Of a stretch of DNA of 64,000 nucleotides, positions 36,993 through 46,549 are shown one piece after another. Numbering within the stretch: position 1 is the first letter of the stretch; every line of letters starts with the position of its first letter. The stretch lies in NCBI GenBank assembly GCA_029907475.1, contig JARYLU010000002.1, forward strand, positions 1-64,000, written 5' to 3'. A model generated the notes under the pieces. That model made no database searches. It was not told the origin of the DNA and saw only the letters and a list, made by a program, of their open reading frames with translations. The stretch comes from Bacillota bacterium (GTDB lineage Bacteria; Bacillota; DSM-12270; Thermacetogeniales; Thermacetogeniaceae). The position numbers were made by a program, and so were the translations under genes.

Positions 36993-39900
36993 TTGTTTAC
37001 CAAAATCAAAAAGCGAGACGGGCGGGAAGTGCTCTTCGATGACACTAAAATCACCGATGCCATCTTTAAAGCGGCCCGCGCGGTGGGAGGGGAAGACCGC
37101 GAGACTGCAGTTGCTTTGACCCTGGAAGTGCTCCGCATGCTTAAACAAAGGTACAACGGGCAAACATTCGGGGTCGAAGATGTTCAGGATGTTGTAGAAA
37201 AGGCCCTGATCGAAGCGGGTCACGCCAAAACCGCCAAGGCGTACATCCTTTACCGCGATAAACGTACCCGGATTCGCGAAGCCAAAGGCGAACTGATGGA
37301 TGTGGTGGAGGAAATTGTTAAAGAAACTGACCGCGATAACGCAAATGTCGGCAATTCGCCATCGGCAAAAATGTTACAGATTGCAAGTGCTGCCAGCAGA
37401 AAGTTTTATTTAACGCGGCTTTTAGACGAGGATTTTTCTCTTGCCCACAGCCGTGGGGACATCCACATTCACGATTTAGACTTCTACGCAACCACCTGCA
37501 ATTGCCTGCAAATCCCCTTGGAGCGACTTTTGCTGGAGGGTTTCAACACCGGACACGGCTACATCAGGCCCCCGAAGCGGCCGGGTTCGGCTACGGCCCT
37601 TGCCGCGATCATCCTCCAGAGCTCCCAGAACGATATGTTCGGCGGGCAGTCCTTCCCCTTTTTCGACCGGCAAATGGCGCCTTTTGTCAGCGACGCAGAC
37701 GAAAATGAGGTCTACCAGGCCATGGAAGCCCTGGTATATAATCTGAATAGCATGCATTCATTACGGGCAAGTGAGCGCATTTGGGTCTTTGACAAGCTAA
37801 ATGGGCGCCTGAAAACCATGTCTATGGAAGAATTTCATAAAGTTTTTGAGCCTGGCCGCTACGCGGCGCTCAGTTTAAATTACCAAACGGGGAAGATGGA
37901 ATTAAAGGATGTTACAGCCTCATATAAGCACCATAACTTCAACAGGCTGCTGCGAGTCACATTAAAATCCGGTCAGAGCGTTGATGTAACCGACAACCAT
38001 TCCATGATGACGATCAACGATGACGGAGAAATAACTACCTCCCCGCCGGAGGGCCTCAAAAGGGGTTTGGTACCCAGCCGCTGGTTGGTGCAGGAAAAGA
38101 GCCACGTATACGATTTAACAAAGTACCCGCGTTCGTATAAATATCCCCTGGATTCCCTAACCCTTGATGAAAATCTGGCTCGATTCTTTGGCCTTTATGC
38201 GGCGGAAGGGTCAGTGGATGGTTCAACTGTTGCCCTGGCTTTGTTTGATAAAGAGTTGGAGCAGATCGCAACCGATCTGCTCAAGAAGATATGCCCCCTG
38301 TTTTCAACCAGAATTCACCTTGATAAACAGGGTAACAGAAGAGATTTAAGGTGCTGTGTGGGTAAGAGGTTTGCAGGCTTTATTGCTGATGTTTGCGGGC
38401 GAGGTGCTGAAAGTAAAAGAGTACCAAGTGAAATATTCTTTTCCTCAGAAAGTATCATCAGGGCGTTTCTGGACGGGTACTTAAGCGGAGATGGGACTGT
38501 AGCAAAAAATCGAGTTGCGGCAAGCACAACTTCCCGGGAACTGAGGGATTGCATCTACCTTTTGTTGACTCGACTCGGACTTCCTGCATCTCTCAGCCAG
38601 GGTGTTCCGGCAAGCCAGTTCGCAACAGCATGTGATCGCTATAAAATCGCCGTGGGAGGTTATTACGCCACCTCTCTAAGTTTGTCCGGTTACAAGGAAG
38701 AAGGTTTGGCTGACCTTTACAGGGTTACAACAGAGCAAACCCGCTATGATTATGAATATTTGCGCCCTTTAATTGCCAGTGTTTATGGTATTGAGTGTCG
38801 CAATGCGTCCCAGTACAGGATCAGACCTCTATATATCGAAGAGTTAATCTTTGATTTAAAAGCCCGGATTTTAAATCCGGAAGAGCAATCATTAATTGAG
38901 CAACTTGCTTCCGAGGAATTCTGGCTTGATGAAATTAAGAAAATTTTACCAAAGGTTGAATCTACTGAGAGGTACCACCTGCGAAGGCTTTGCGAAAAGA
39001 AGAAACTGCCACGCTTCTGTAAATATCTTGATGTCAAACTACCATACGCCGGTCTTCTCGAACGATTTTTCTTGCCTTCGTATTTAGGTGGGCCTCACAG
39101 CGGTGGAAGAATAACAAATGATTGCCGGAGTCCCCGGCTGGTTATGCGCTGGGCAAACAAGATCCTGGAAAAAAACGAGGCAATGAAAGAGTTGTTGGGC
39201 AAGCTCGAACGCGCCCTGGAGGTGCTTCCGCTGCAAGTGAAGAGCATTACAGAATTGCCGTATGAGCCCTATGTTTATGATATCTCTGTGGCGGAAAATG
39301 AGAACTTCCTTACAGCCCAAGGGATTTTTGTTCATAACTCCCGGGCGGGAAGCCAGGTGCCTTTCTCGTCAATCAACCTGGGCACAGATACCTCCGAGGC
39401 CGGGCGAAAGGTGACACGCAACTTCCTGCTGGCCTACGAGGCGGGGCTGGGGCGTGGGGAAAACCCCATCTTCCCCAATGTGATCTTCAGGGTGAAAAAG
39501 GGCGTCAACTTCGACCCCAAAGACCCGAACTACGACCTCTTCAAGCTGGCCATCCGGGTCGCCAGCAAGCGCCTGAACCCTACCTTCAGCTTCATGGATG
39601 CTTCTTTTAATAGTCCTTATGGCGATCAGGTAGCTTATATGGGATGCCGGAGCAGGGTCATGGACAACCGCCGGGGACCGGTTGTAACAACGGGACGGGG
39701 AAACCTCTCTTTTACCACGATCAATTTACCGAGACTCGGGATTAAAGCGGAACGCAGCTTAAAAATATTTTACCAGCTTCTGGAGGAGGTCATGGAACTG
39801 GCCCTCAAGCAGCTCTACCACCGCTTTAAGGTACAATGTAAATTAAAGGTGAAAGATCTTCCCTTTGTCATGGGGCAAGGGCTTTATCTGGGTTCGGAGG

Positions 39901-40595
39901 GACTTAAGCAGGAAGATTCGATCGAGCCGGCTATCGTCAACGGAACTCTTGCTGTTGGAATGATCGGACTGGCAGAGGCGTTAGTTGCCCTGACGGGATA
40001 TCATCACGGGCAGCGCGAGGAATCGCAGGCTTTAGGTTTAGAGATCGTTGCTTTTATGCGTGAGAAGGTCAATGAGGCGTGTGAAAGGTACAACTTGAAT
40101 TATACTTTACTGGGCACCCCTGCCGAAGGGCTTTCCGGCCGTTTCGTCAAACTGGACCGCAAGGAGTTTGGAATTATCCCGGGCGTTACAAACCGCGAGT
40201 ATTATACGAACTCTTTTCATATTCCTGTCTACTATCCCGTCAGTATTTACGACAAGATCTGTTTAGAGGGCCCCTATCACAAATACTGCAATGCCGGTCA
40301 CATCAGTTATATCGAGCTGGCTTCACCCCCGGAGCATAACCCGGAGGCGGTGGAAGCCATCATTCGCCACATGGCTGCCTGTGAAATGGGCTACTCCGGC
40401 ATTAATTACCCCGTTGATTTTTGTTGCGGGTGTAACCTTTTAGGGGTGATTAACGAGAGCACCTGCCCGCGCTGCGGATCTGCTGAAATCCGCCGCGTCC
40501 GGAGAATTACCGGGTATTTAAGCACTGTAGATCGCTTCAACGACAGCAAGGTCTGCGAACTGAACGACCGGATGGCGCACAATTGTCTGGGATAG
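36993..40595 (+). CDS. nrdD: anaerobic ribonucleoside-triphosphate reductase, interrupted by an intein
   Basis: Class III oxygen-sensitive reductase that makes dNTPs from NTPs with a glycyl radical. The 1200-residue precursor has an N-terminal ATP-cone (3-92), the first extein part to residue 255, an intein (256-782) and the rest of the catalytic domain (783-1200). Joined exteins give 673 residues, a normal NrdD. The C-terminus shows the zinc site CGC and CPRC, and the glycyl radical region RRITGYLS. TTG start after GGAGGGGAC. The activase gene nrdG lies 2.5 kb downstream, separated by restriction-modification remnants. Confidence 0.95.
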   Translation: MFTKIKKRDGREVLFDDTKITDAIFKAARAVGGEDRETAVALTLEVLRMLKQRYNGQTFGVEDVQDVVEKALIEAGHAKTAKAYILYRDKRTRIREAKGELMDVVEEIVKETDRDNANVGNSPSAKMLQIASAASRKFYLTRLLDEDFSLAHSRGDIHIHDLDFYATTCNCLQIPLERLLLEGFNTGHGYIRPPKRPGSATALAAIILQSSQNDMFGGQSFPFFDRQMAPFVSDADENEVYQAMEALVYNLNSMHSLRASERIWVFDKLNGRLKTMSMEEFHKVFEPGRYAALSLNYQTGKMELKDVTASYKHHNFNRLLRVTLKSGQSVDVTDNHSMMTINDDGEITTSPPEGLKRGLVPSRWLVQEKSHVYDLTKYPRSYKYPLDSLTLDENLARFFGLYAAEGSVDGSTVALALFDKELEQIATDLLKKICPLFSTRIHLDKQGNRRDLRCCVGKRFAGFIADVCGRGAESKRVPSEIFFSSESIIRAFLDGYLSGDGTVAKNRVAASTTSRELRDCIYLLLTRLGLPASLSQGVPASQFATACDRYKIAVGGYYATSLSLSGYKEEGLADLYRVTTEQTRYDYEYLRPLIASVYGIECRNASQYRIRPLYIEELIFDLKARILNPEEQSLIEQLASEEFWLDEIKKILPKVESTERYHLRRLCEKKKLPRFCKYLDVKLPYAGLLERFFLPSYLGGPHSGGRITNDCRSPRLVMRWANKILEKNEAMKELLGKLERALEVLPLQVKSITELPYEPYVYDISVAENENFLTAQGIFVHNSRAGSQVPFSSINLGTDTSEAGRKVTRNFLLAYEAGLGRGENPIFPNVIFRVKKGVNFDPKDPNYDLFKLAIRVASKRLNPTFSFMDASFNSPYGDQVAYMGCRSRVMDNRRGPVVTTGRGNLSFTTINLPRLGIKAERSLKIFYQLLEEVMELALKQLYHRFKVQCKLKVKDLPFVMGQGLYLGSEGLKQEDSIEPAIVNGTLAVGMIGLAEALVALTGYHHGQREESQALGLEIVAFMREKVNEACERYNLNYTLLGTPAEGLSGRFVKLDRKEFGIIPGVTNREYYTNSFHIPVYYPVSIYDKICLEGPYHKYCNAGHISYIELASPPEHNPEAVEAIIRHMAACEMGYSGINYPVDFCCGCNLLGVINESTCPRCGSAEIRRVRRITGYLSTVDRFNDSKVCELNDRMAHNCLG
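37758..39338 (+). other. intein in NrdD with LAGLIDADG homing endonuclease
   Basis: A 527-residue protein intron within NrdD. The extein sequence joins as LNSMH/SRAGSQVPFSS when residues 256-782 are removed. The intein begins with Ser1 (SLRASERIWVF), has a block B TDNH motif in VDVTDNHSMM, two LAGLIDADG-like helices (FFGLYAAEGSVDG and FLDGYLSGDGTV), block F VYDISVAENENFLTAQG and the terminal FVHN followed by Ser. All residues needed for splicing (Ser1, block B His, penultimate His, last Asn, Ser+1) are present. The endonuclease keeps acidic residues in both motifs, so it may be active. Confidence 0.93.
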
Positions 40596-40662
40596 TTTCA
40601 CCCAGCAGGTTTACCGGGTAGGTTCCATTTCCAGTTTCGAGTTTCTATCGGAAGGAGCAGTT

Positions 40663-42332
40663 ATGCTCGACGAACGCGAGTGGCAGACAAGAAAAGAACG
40701 AATTGACAAGAGACTGAGGTCATTAAGTCAACCCTGGCAGATAATTAAGTATCATGACGGGCTAGATCCCTCTATTCTTGAACGCCATGCAGTTGAGGAA
40801 TACCCTACGGCCAGTGGCCCCGCTGACTATGCCCTTTTTGTGAAGGGAAAGTTATTGGGCGTTATTGAGGCCAAAAGAGTGACAGTGGGGCCCCAGAATG
40901 TTTTGGAACAGGCTAAGCGCTATTCCCGGGGGGCATTCGAGGGAACGGGGAACTGGCAGGGGTACCGCGTTCCTTTTCTCTATGCAACAAACGGGGAAGT
41001 AATCTTTTTCTTAGATGTGCGCCATGAAAAAAATATCTCGCGCCGGATCTCTGATTTTCATACGGCAGATGCTCTTGAGGAATTCTTTAACAGGTGCAGG
41101 CTGGCCGGTTGCGAATGGCTGAAGAAGAATCCCGTTGAAATAGCAGGGCTGCGCCCTTACCAAAGAGAGGCCGTAAATGCTGTCGAGCTTGCTCTTGCGC
41201 AGGGCAAAAGGGCGATGCTCGTCGCCATGGCTACAGGGACGGGGAAAACTTTTACCACGGTAGCTCTAATTTATCGCTTGCTCGAATCCAAAGCCGCCAG
41301 GCGAATCTTATTTTTGGTCGACAGGAGGGCGCTTGCTGCTCAGGCTGTCCGTGCTTTTATCTCGTTCAATACCCCCAGGGGAAACAAGTTTGATCAAGAA
41401 TACGAAGTGTACAGTCAGAGGTTTCGCAGGGAAGATTTTGGCGATGAGGAACCGTTTGATCCTAAGATCTTGCCGGCCTCTTACCTCACGGCACCAAAAC
41501 CCTCACATACCTTTGTCTACGTATCTACTATCCAGCGGATGGCAGTTAACCTGTTTGGCTGGGAGGCGTCTTTTCCCCAAAGCCTAAGCGATCCTGATAA
41601 TGAAGGGGATGCGGAAAAGCTGGATATTCCCATTCACGCCTTTGACGTGATCATCGCGGATGAATGTCACCGCGGTTACACGGCTAAAGAAACCAGCGTC
41701 TGGCGTAGTGTAATTGAATACTTTGATGCGGTAAAAATCGGCCTTACGGCTACGCCTGCTCCTCATTCTCTTTCCCTGTTTAAAGAAGTGGTTTACCGTT
41801 ACACCACGGAACAAGCGATTCAGGACGGGTATTTGGTTGATTATGAGGCAGTTCGCATTAAATCGGATATCCGGATAAATGGCGTATTTCTAAAAGAAGG
41901 GGAGCACGTAGGTATTATCGATACCGAGACAGGTGAGGAAATCTACGATGAATTAGAAGATGAAAGGGAGTTTTCTACTGAAGAAATTGAGAAAAGGATT
42001 ACCGCGCCGGAAAGCAATCGCAAAATAATAAAAGAAATTGCGAAGTACGCGTATAAACATGAAGAAGAGAAGGGGCGTTTCCCAAAAATCTTAATCTTTG
42101 CCGTGAACGATTTACCTCATATATCGCACGCTGACCAGATTGTTCAAATTTGCCGGGAAGAATTCGGACAGGGGGATGATTTTGTCCAGAAAATCACCGG
42201 AAGCCCCAGCGTTGACCGGCCCTTGCAGAGGATTCGAGAGTTCAGAAATCGCCCCAAACCAAAGATTGCGGAGTATTTAAAAACGCCCTTGAAGGATTAA
42301 TAGCCGAAATTAACTCCGCTGTGGCGGCATAG
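40663..42332 (+). pseudogene. hsdR: type I restriction endonuclease subunit HsdR, internally deleted
   Basis: The frame 40663-42300 (545 residues) has the HsdR start: an N-terminal nuclease region with DYALFVKGKLLGVIEAKR, then helicase motifs MATGTGKT (Walker A) and ADECHRGY (DECH box). The second helicase half and the C-terminal domain, normally several hundred residues, are missing. After PKPKI the frame runs ten residues to a stop. In another frame the bases up to TAG 42330-42332 read LEGLIAEINSAVAA, which looks like the true HsdR C-terminus. So a large internal deletion with a frame change joined the two ends. It is not expected to restrict DNA. Confidence 0.85.
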
Positions 42333-42347
42333 GGAGAGGAAAGATTT

Positions 42348-42617
42348 ATGTCTGTTGATGTCGTAAATAAACTCTGGGGTTTCTGTCATACCCTGCGCCA
42401 TGACGGTATTGATTACGGTGATTACATTGAACAGCTTACATACCTGCTTTTTTTGAAAATGGCCGACGAAAAAGGGATCAAGATCCCACAAGGTTGCGAC
42501 TGGGATAGTATAAGGGAAAGGTCCGGGACAGACCTGACAGATCATTATACAGATGTTCTCCGTAATTTGCGTGAAGCGCCGGGAATTTTAGGTGAAAGCA
42601 TTGGATGCTGCCAATGA
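42348..42617 (+). pseudogene. hsdM: type I DNA methyltransferase HsdM, N-terminal fragment
   Basis: The 89-codon frame starts like HsdM: VVNKLWGFCHTLRHDGIDYGDYIEQ, then LFLKMADEK and HYTDVLRNL. It matches the first 80 residues of the N-terminal helical domain of type I methyltransferases. It breaks off at APGILGE and runs into a foreign frame. The catalytic SAM and NPPF motifs are absent, so no methylation is possible. The missing rest of hsdM and all of hsdS were probably lost in the deletion that fused it to radC. Confidence 0.85.
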
Positions 42618-43098
42618 GCGCCCGAGTCTTCAAGAACTTAAAAAAATTGAAGGTATAGGAGTGGCTAAAGCCTCGCTTATTGCTGCTGCCTTAGAATTTG
42701 CCCGCCGCCGGATTCGGCCCGAAGGCTTAAAGGTTTCTTTTCCGGCCGATGTTCTGTCGTTAATCGGCCATTTTGCCGATCGAAAACAGGAGCATTTTCT
42801 TTGCATCTCTCTCAATGGCGCGAACGAAGTAATAGCCTGCCGGGTTGTTTCCGTTGGGTTGGTCAACAAGGCTCAGGTACACCCCTGGGAGGTTTTTGCC
42901 GATCCCATAACCGACCGCGCAACAGCGGTGATCATAGCCCATAACCATCCTGCCGGCGGGTTGACGCCCAGCAAAGAAGACATTGAGATCACCCAACGAT
43001 TAAAAACGGCGGGAGAAACTTTGGGAATCAGACTTCTCGATCACATTATTTTTAACCACAAGGGCTATTACAGTTTTTTAGAACACGGAGAAATATAG
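42592..43098 (+). pseudogene. radC: RadC family JAB-domain protein, N-terminally truncated
   Basis: The 168-codon frame has most of a RadC protein: a helix-hairpin-helix LKKIEGIGVAKASLIAAALE and an intact JAB/MPN domain with AHNHPAGGLTPSKED. The family's first 50-60 residues are missing, and the frame overlaps the hsdM fragment by 26 bp at the deletion point. GTG 42592 has no convincing ribosome site, although translation from it is possible. radC often travels with type I restriction loci and mobile islands. The domain could still fold, so treat loss of function as likely rather than proven. Confidence 0.65.
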
Positions 43099-43126
43099 TG
43101 ACAGGGAGCGAGGTGGAGCAGGAGCT

Positions 43127-43630
43127 GTGAAGATAAGAGTAGCGGGATATGAAAGAGAAAGTGTGGTCGATGGCCCGGGCTTGAGGTTTGTCGTCTTTGC
43201 GCAGGGTTGCCCTCACCGCTGCCCGGGTTGCCATAATCCCGAGACCTGGGACTTTGAGGGCGGGCAGGATCTGGAAGAGGAAGATCTTCTAAAATTGATC
43301 CGGGAGAGCGGGTTGATCCGGGGTGTTACTTTTTCCGGGGGAGAGCCTTTTGCCCAGGCAAAAGGCTTTGCCTCTCTCGGGACGAAAATTAAAGAATTGG
43401 GTTTGGATCTGATTACCTATACAGGGTATACTTTTGAAGAGATCCTCCAACAATCAAAAGAGGATCAGGACATTAAAGACCTCCTCGAGTTGTCCGATAT
43501 GCTTGTGGACGGCCCATTTATCGCAGCGGAGCGAGATTTAACATTGCCTTTTCGCGGCTCTCGAAACCAGCGCCTTGTCCACGTGCCGGCATCACTGGCT
43601 GCAGGAAAAGCGGTCCTTGCAGATCTGTAA
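43127..43630 (+). CDS. nrdG: anaerobic ribonucleotide reductase activase
   Basis: Radical SAM enzyme that installs the glycyl radical on NrdD. The 167-residue protein has the cluster motif C28-PHR-C32-PG-C35, the preceding VVDGPGLRFVVFAQG typical of activases, and FSGGEPF for SAM. GTG start after GAGGTGGAGCAGGAG. In relatives it follows nrdD directly; here the restriction remnants separate them, so its promoter may be inside that insert or it may be read through from nrdD. Confidence 0.93.
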   Translation: MKIRVAGYERESVVDGPGLRFVVFAQGCPHRCPGCHNPETWDFEGGQDLEEEDLLKLIRESGLIRGVTFSGGEPFAQAKGFASLGTKIKELGLDLITYTGYTFEEILQQSKEDQDIKDLLELSDMLVDGPFIAAERDLTLPFRGSRNQRLVHVPASLAAGKAVLADL

Positions 43631-43721
43631 GCGCGGCCTCAATGCCGGTTAATATCGTTTAATAAACAGAGCCGCGAAATGGATTATTTAAAAACCGGAA
43701 ATTATCAGGGGATAGGCGAAA

Positions 43722-44525
43722 ATGGAATTTGTTTTAAAAGAAGAACCGGGAAAAGTGCCTTACTTGCTGATTCCCGGGTTCGGAGGCAAAGCTCACGTCC
43801 GGGCTATCTTTTCTACACGTCACGGGGGAGTCAGCAAAGGCCCCTTTTCTTCCCTTAATTTGGGTTTCCATACCGGGGATTTCCCTACCCGGGTTGCCGC
43901 CAACCGGAGAATCCTGTATAAAACCCTGGGCTTAACAGATGATCAAATTCATACAACCGAGCAGGTTCATGGTGACCGGGTTCTCGTCATTAAAGAGAGA
44001 CAGGATTTAGCTGCGCACGTGTTGGTACAGGCAGATGCCCAGGTTACCGCCCTGCGTGGCGTAGCCCTGACAGGATTTTTTGCCGACTGTTTGGCTGTTT
44101 ATCTCTATGATCCGGTTGGTAAAGTAATTGGCCTGGCTCATGCAGGTTGGCGGGGTACTGTTGGCGGAATTGCTCGAAAATGCGTGGAAGCCATGAAGCA
44201 GCATTTCGGAAGCGAGCCTGGAAGGTGTTTTGCCGCATTATCTCCTGCTGCGGGCCCCTGCTGCTATGAGGTGGGGAAGATGGTTGCAGATGCAGTAAAG
44301 GAAGTCTTTCCGGAGGATTGGGGTTTACTTCTTCCTGCAGGTGAAGGCAAATGGAAGCTGGATCTCTGGAGGGCTAATTTCGAAGTACTGCATGAGATGG
44401 GCATCAAAAGAGAAAATATTATTGTAAGTACCTGCTGTACGATCTGCCGCCAGGATTTATTTTTCTCACACAGGGGGAGCGAAGGAATTACGGGCCGGAT
44501 GGCGGCTCTCTTAATACTTGATTAA
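43722..44525 (+). CDS. pgeF: peptidoglycan editing factor PgeF (laccase-domain, YfiH/YlmD)
   Basis: A 267-residue protein of the YfiH/YlmD (Cu-oxidase_4) family, known variously as purine nucleoside phosphorylase-like or a muropeptide-editing enzyme. The metal ligands are visible in TEQVHGDRV, FADCLAVYL, LAHAGWRGTVGGI and GPCCYEVG. It lies at the head of the yggS-sepF-proC segment, the usual position of YlmD in Firmicutes next to division genes. Confidence 0.9.
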   Translation: MEFVLKEEPGKVPYLLIPGFGGKAHVRAIFSTRHGGVSKGPFSSLNLGFHTGDFPTRVAANRRILYKTLGLTDDQIHTTEQVHGDRVLVIKERQDLAAHVLVQADAQVTALRGVALTGFFADCLAVYLYDPVGKVIGLAHAGWRGTVGGIARKCVEAMKQHFGSEPGRCFAALSPAAGPCCYEVGKMVADAVKEVFPEDWGLLLPAGEGKWKLDLWRANFEVLHEMGIKRENIIVSTCCTICRQDLFFSHRGSEGITGRMAALLILD

Positions 44526-44549
44526 AACTAAAGGCCAGGAGGGATCAGG

Positions 44550-44795
44550 ATGTCTGACTGCAACTGTGGCCAGAATAAAAGCTTGAAGCAGTTAACTGTA
44601 GTCGTTACGGGAATGAGTTGCGGGCATTGCAAAAAAGCAGTTGAGGACGCGGTAAAAAAGCTGGCAGGGGTCCGGGATGCGAGCGTAGACCTGGAACGGG
44701 GTCTGCTTACGGTAACTTTTGATCCCCAAAAAGTTCGTTTGGCTGAGATCCAGGACGCCGTTGTAGGTGCTGGTTATGAGGCACAACCGGCGTGA
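44550..44795 (+). CDS. heavy-metal-associated (CopZ-like) domain protein
   Basis: An 81-residue protein with one HMA ferredoxin-fold domain. The metal motif GMSCGHC lies at residues 26-32, and an additional CNCG sits at the N-terminus (4-7), which could add metal ligands or an oxidation switch. It is a probable copper chaperone, but no copper ATPase lies nearby. ATG start after AGGAGGG. Its end overlaps the next gene by 20 bp. Confidence 0.85.
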   Translation: MSDCNCGQNKSLKQLTVVVTGMSCGHCKKAVEDAVKKLAGVRDASVDLERGLLTVTFDPQKVRLAEIQDAVVGAGYEAQPA

Positions 44796-45768
44796 ACGAA
44801 GCCGACACTTGAGAAAGGAAAGGCTTAAAAAAGCTGCCTTTGCGCGGAAATTCCGAATTTTCGCGGGTTCTCTTCTCATTCTAGTAATCACCGGAATTTT
44901 AATTTTTTGGAGCGGGCGCCAGCTTTACTTTTTTTGTTTAGCCCGTGCAATTAAAACAACACCGGCTAAAATGGGAAACCTTTCAATTGCTTACCCGGCC
45001 GCGGGGATTATTTTGCGGAGCGAAACTGTAATAAAATCCCCGGGGCCGGGAAAGCTTATCCAGTTGATACCAGAAGGGGAAAGGGTTCGTGCCGGGAACG
45101 TTGTGGCACGCTTAGAGAGTTTACACGTTTTGCAAGGTTCACCGGGGTTCGTGGAATTACGAAGTCCGCAAGCTGGTTTTGTATGTTACCATATAGATGG
45201 GTGGGAAGGGGTGCTTACCCCTGGGAATTGGGAGCGATTGGATCTTTCACTTTTATTTAAAGATTTTCAAGTAAATTGGATTCAGAATACTTACCAAACC
45301 GTTACCGGGGAACCGGTATTTAAAATTATCGATAACCTGATTAATCCTGTTTTAATTTTAAAAATTGAGGAAGTTCAGCCCTTAACTCTAAATGTGGAGG
45401 ATAAAGTCGACCTGAAATGGGAGGCGGCACAAAAAGGGAGGGGAAAGGTATTAGCTGTAAAGAGGCTGCCGGAGGGACTGGTTGCCAGTGTAGAATTGCT
45501 TGAAACAAATTTCGATCTACCTTGCTCTCGCACTCTTCAACTCCAGATGATCAATCAAAAGTACGAAGGAGTTATCGTGCCTGCCCGGTCCTTAACCAGA
45601 ACTGGGCAGGGGGTTGGAGTTATCACCTCATCTCCTGTTGGATTCAAATTTCAGAAAGTGGAGATTGTGGGAAGGCTGGGTGATCAGGTTGCGGTTCGGG
45701 GGATCAGTCCAGGGAGCGAAATTGTTCTGAACACAAATTTGGTAAAAAGACTCAAAAAGAAAATATAA
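44776..45768 (+). CDS. HlyD-like single-span envelope protein
   Basis: A protein of about 330 residues with a very basic cytoplasmic N-terminus (RHNRRERSRHLRKERLKK), one membrane segment (about 33-55) and an extracytoplasmic beta-rich domain with a biotinyl/lipoyl-like hairpin (IKSPGPGKLIQLIPEGERV). This resembles HlyD family membrane-fusion proteins but lacks the long coiled coil. Such genes are frequent just before yggS-sepF in Clostridia, suggesting a division or envelope role. ATG 44776 is chosen; GTG 44767 is in frame. Confidence 0.75.
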   Translation: MRHNRRERSRHLRKERLKKAAFARKFRIFAGSLLILVITGILIFWSGRQLYFFCLARAIKTTPAKMGNLSIAYPAAGIILRSETVIKSPGPGKLIQLIPEGERVRAGNVVARLESLHVLQGSPGFVELRSPQAGFVCYHIDGWEGVLTPGNWERLDLSLLFKDFQVNWIQNTYQTVTGEPVFKIIDNLINPVLILKIEEVQPLTLNVEDKVDLKWEAAQKGRGKVLAVKRLPEGLVASVELLETNFDLPCSRTLQLQMINQKYEGVIVPARSLTRTGQGVGVITSSPVGFKFQKVEIVGRLGDQVAVRGISPGSEIVLNTNLVKRLKKKI

Positions 45769-45833
45769 TCGAATTCTTACGGGAAGGAATCAGGTATCCT
45801 TTGTCGAAGATGGGAGAAGGAGGTAAATTTCCT

Positions 45834-46517
45834 TTGACCGAGCTCGTCATTGAGCGGCTTAATCAGGTTTCTGCCCGAATTGCCCGGGCGGCCGAGCGAT
45901 CAGGCCGCAATCCCTCGGAGGTCAAACTCGTAGCTGTAAGCAAAGGGGTCAGCCCGGAACGGTTAAAAAAGGTGTTGCCTCACGGGTTAAGAGTTTTTGG
46001 CGAGAACCGTGTTCAGGAGTTTCTTCAAAAGTATGAAATATTAGGTAGACAAGCTGAGTGGCACCTGATTGGGCATTTACAGCGCAATAAAGCAAAGTAC
46101 CTGATAGGGAAGATCGCTTTCATTCATTCCCTTGATAACTTTGAACTGGCAAAGCTTCTTGACAAGTTAAGCTCCGTTCAGGGCCGCCCCTGGCGGGTTC
46201 TGATTCAGGTTAACGTGGCGGGAGAGGCTACAAAGTTTGGTGTTGCTCCATCACAGTTGGCTGAATTCTTGGATTTGATGCAAGGGCTGAAGGGATTAGA
46301 GGTATGCGGTCTCATGACCATCGCACCGTACTGCGAAGACCCGGAAGAAGTGCGGCCGGTGTTCCGAAAGTTGCGTGAGTTAAGAGAGGAAGTCTCGAAG
46401 ACCAGGCCCAGGTTAAATTTAATGGATCTTTCCATGGGAATGAGCAACGACTTTGAGGTTGCTGTAGAGGAGGGGGCTACTATAGTCAGGATCGGCAGTG
46501 CCCTGTTCGCTGGTTAA
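45834..46517 (+). CDS. yggS: PLP homeostasis protein (YggS/YlmE/PLPBP)
   Basis: A small PLP-binding TIM-barrel protein that buffers pyridoxal phosphate and influences amino acid metabolism. The PLP lysine lies in KLVAVSKG; GENRVQEFLQK, WHLIGHLQRNK, and SMGMSNDFEVA follow. TTG 45834 gives 227 residues, the family length, and is 10 bp behind AAGGAGG; the TTG at 45801 would add an unconserved 11-residue tail. It sits directly before sepF, as in many Gram-positives. Confidence 0.92.
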   Translation: MTELVIERLNQVSARIARAAERSGRNPSEVKLVAVSKGVSPERLKKVLPHGLRVFGENRVQEFLQKYEILGRQAEWHLIGHLQRNKAKYLIGKIAFIHSLDNFELAKLLDKLSSVQGRPWRVLIQVNVAGEATKFGVAPSQLAEFLDLMQGLKGLEVCGLMTIAPYCEDPEEVRPVFRKLRELREEVSKTRPRLNLMDLSMGMSNDFEVAVEEGATIVRIGSALFAG

Positions 46518-46549
46518 AGAAAAGATTCAAGGAATGGGAAGGTGACGCA

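Noticed and set aside
42592-43098. radC as a fully functional gene
   Set aside because: The N-terminal 50-60 residues are missing and it starts in a deletion junction; listed as truncated.
44550-44795. Start of a copper-export operon
   Set aside because: Only the HMA protein is present; no copper ATPase or CsoR-like regulator nearby.
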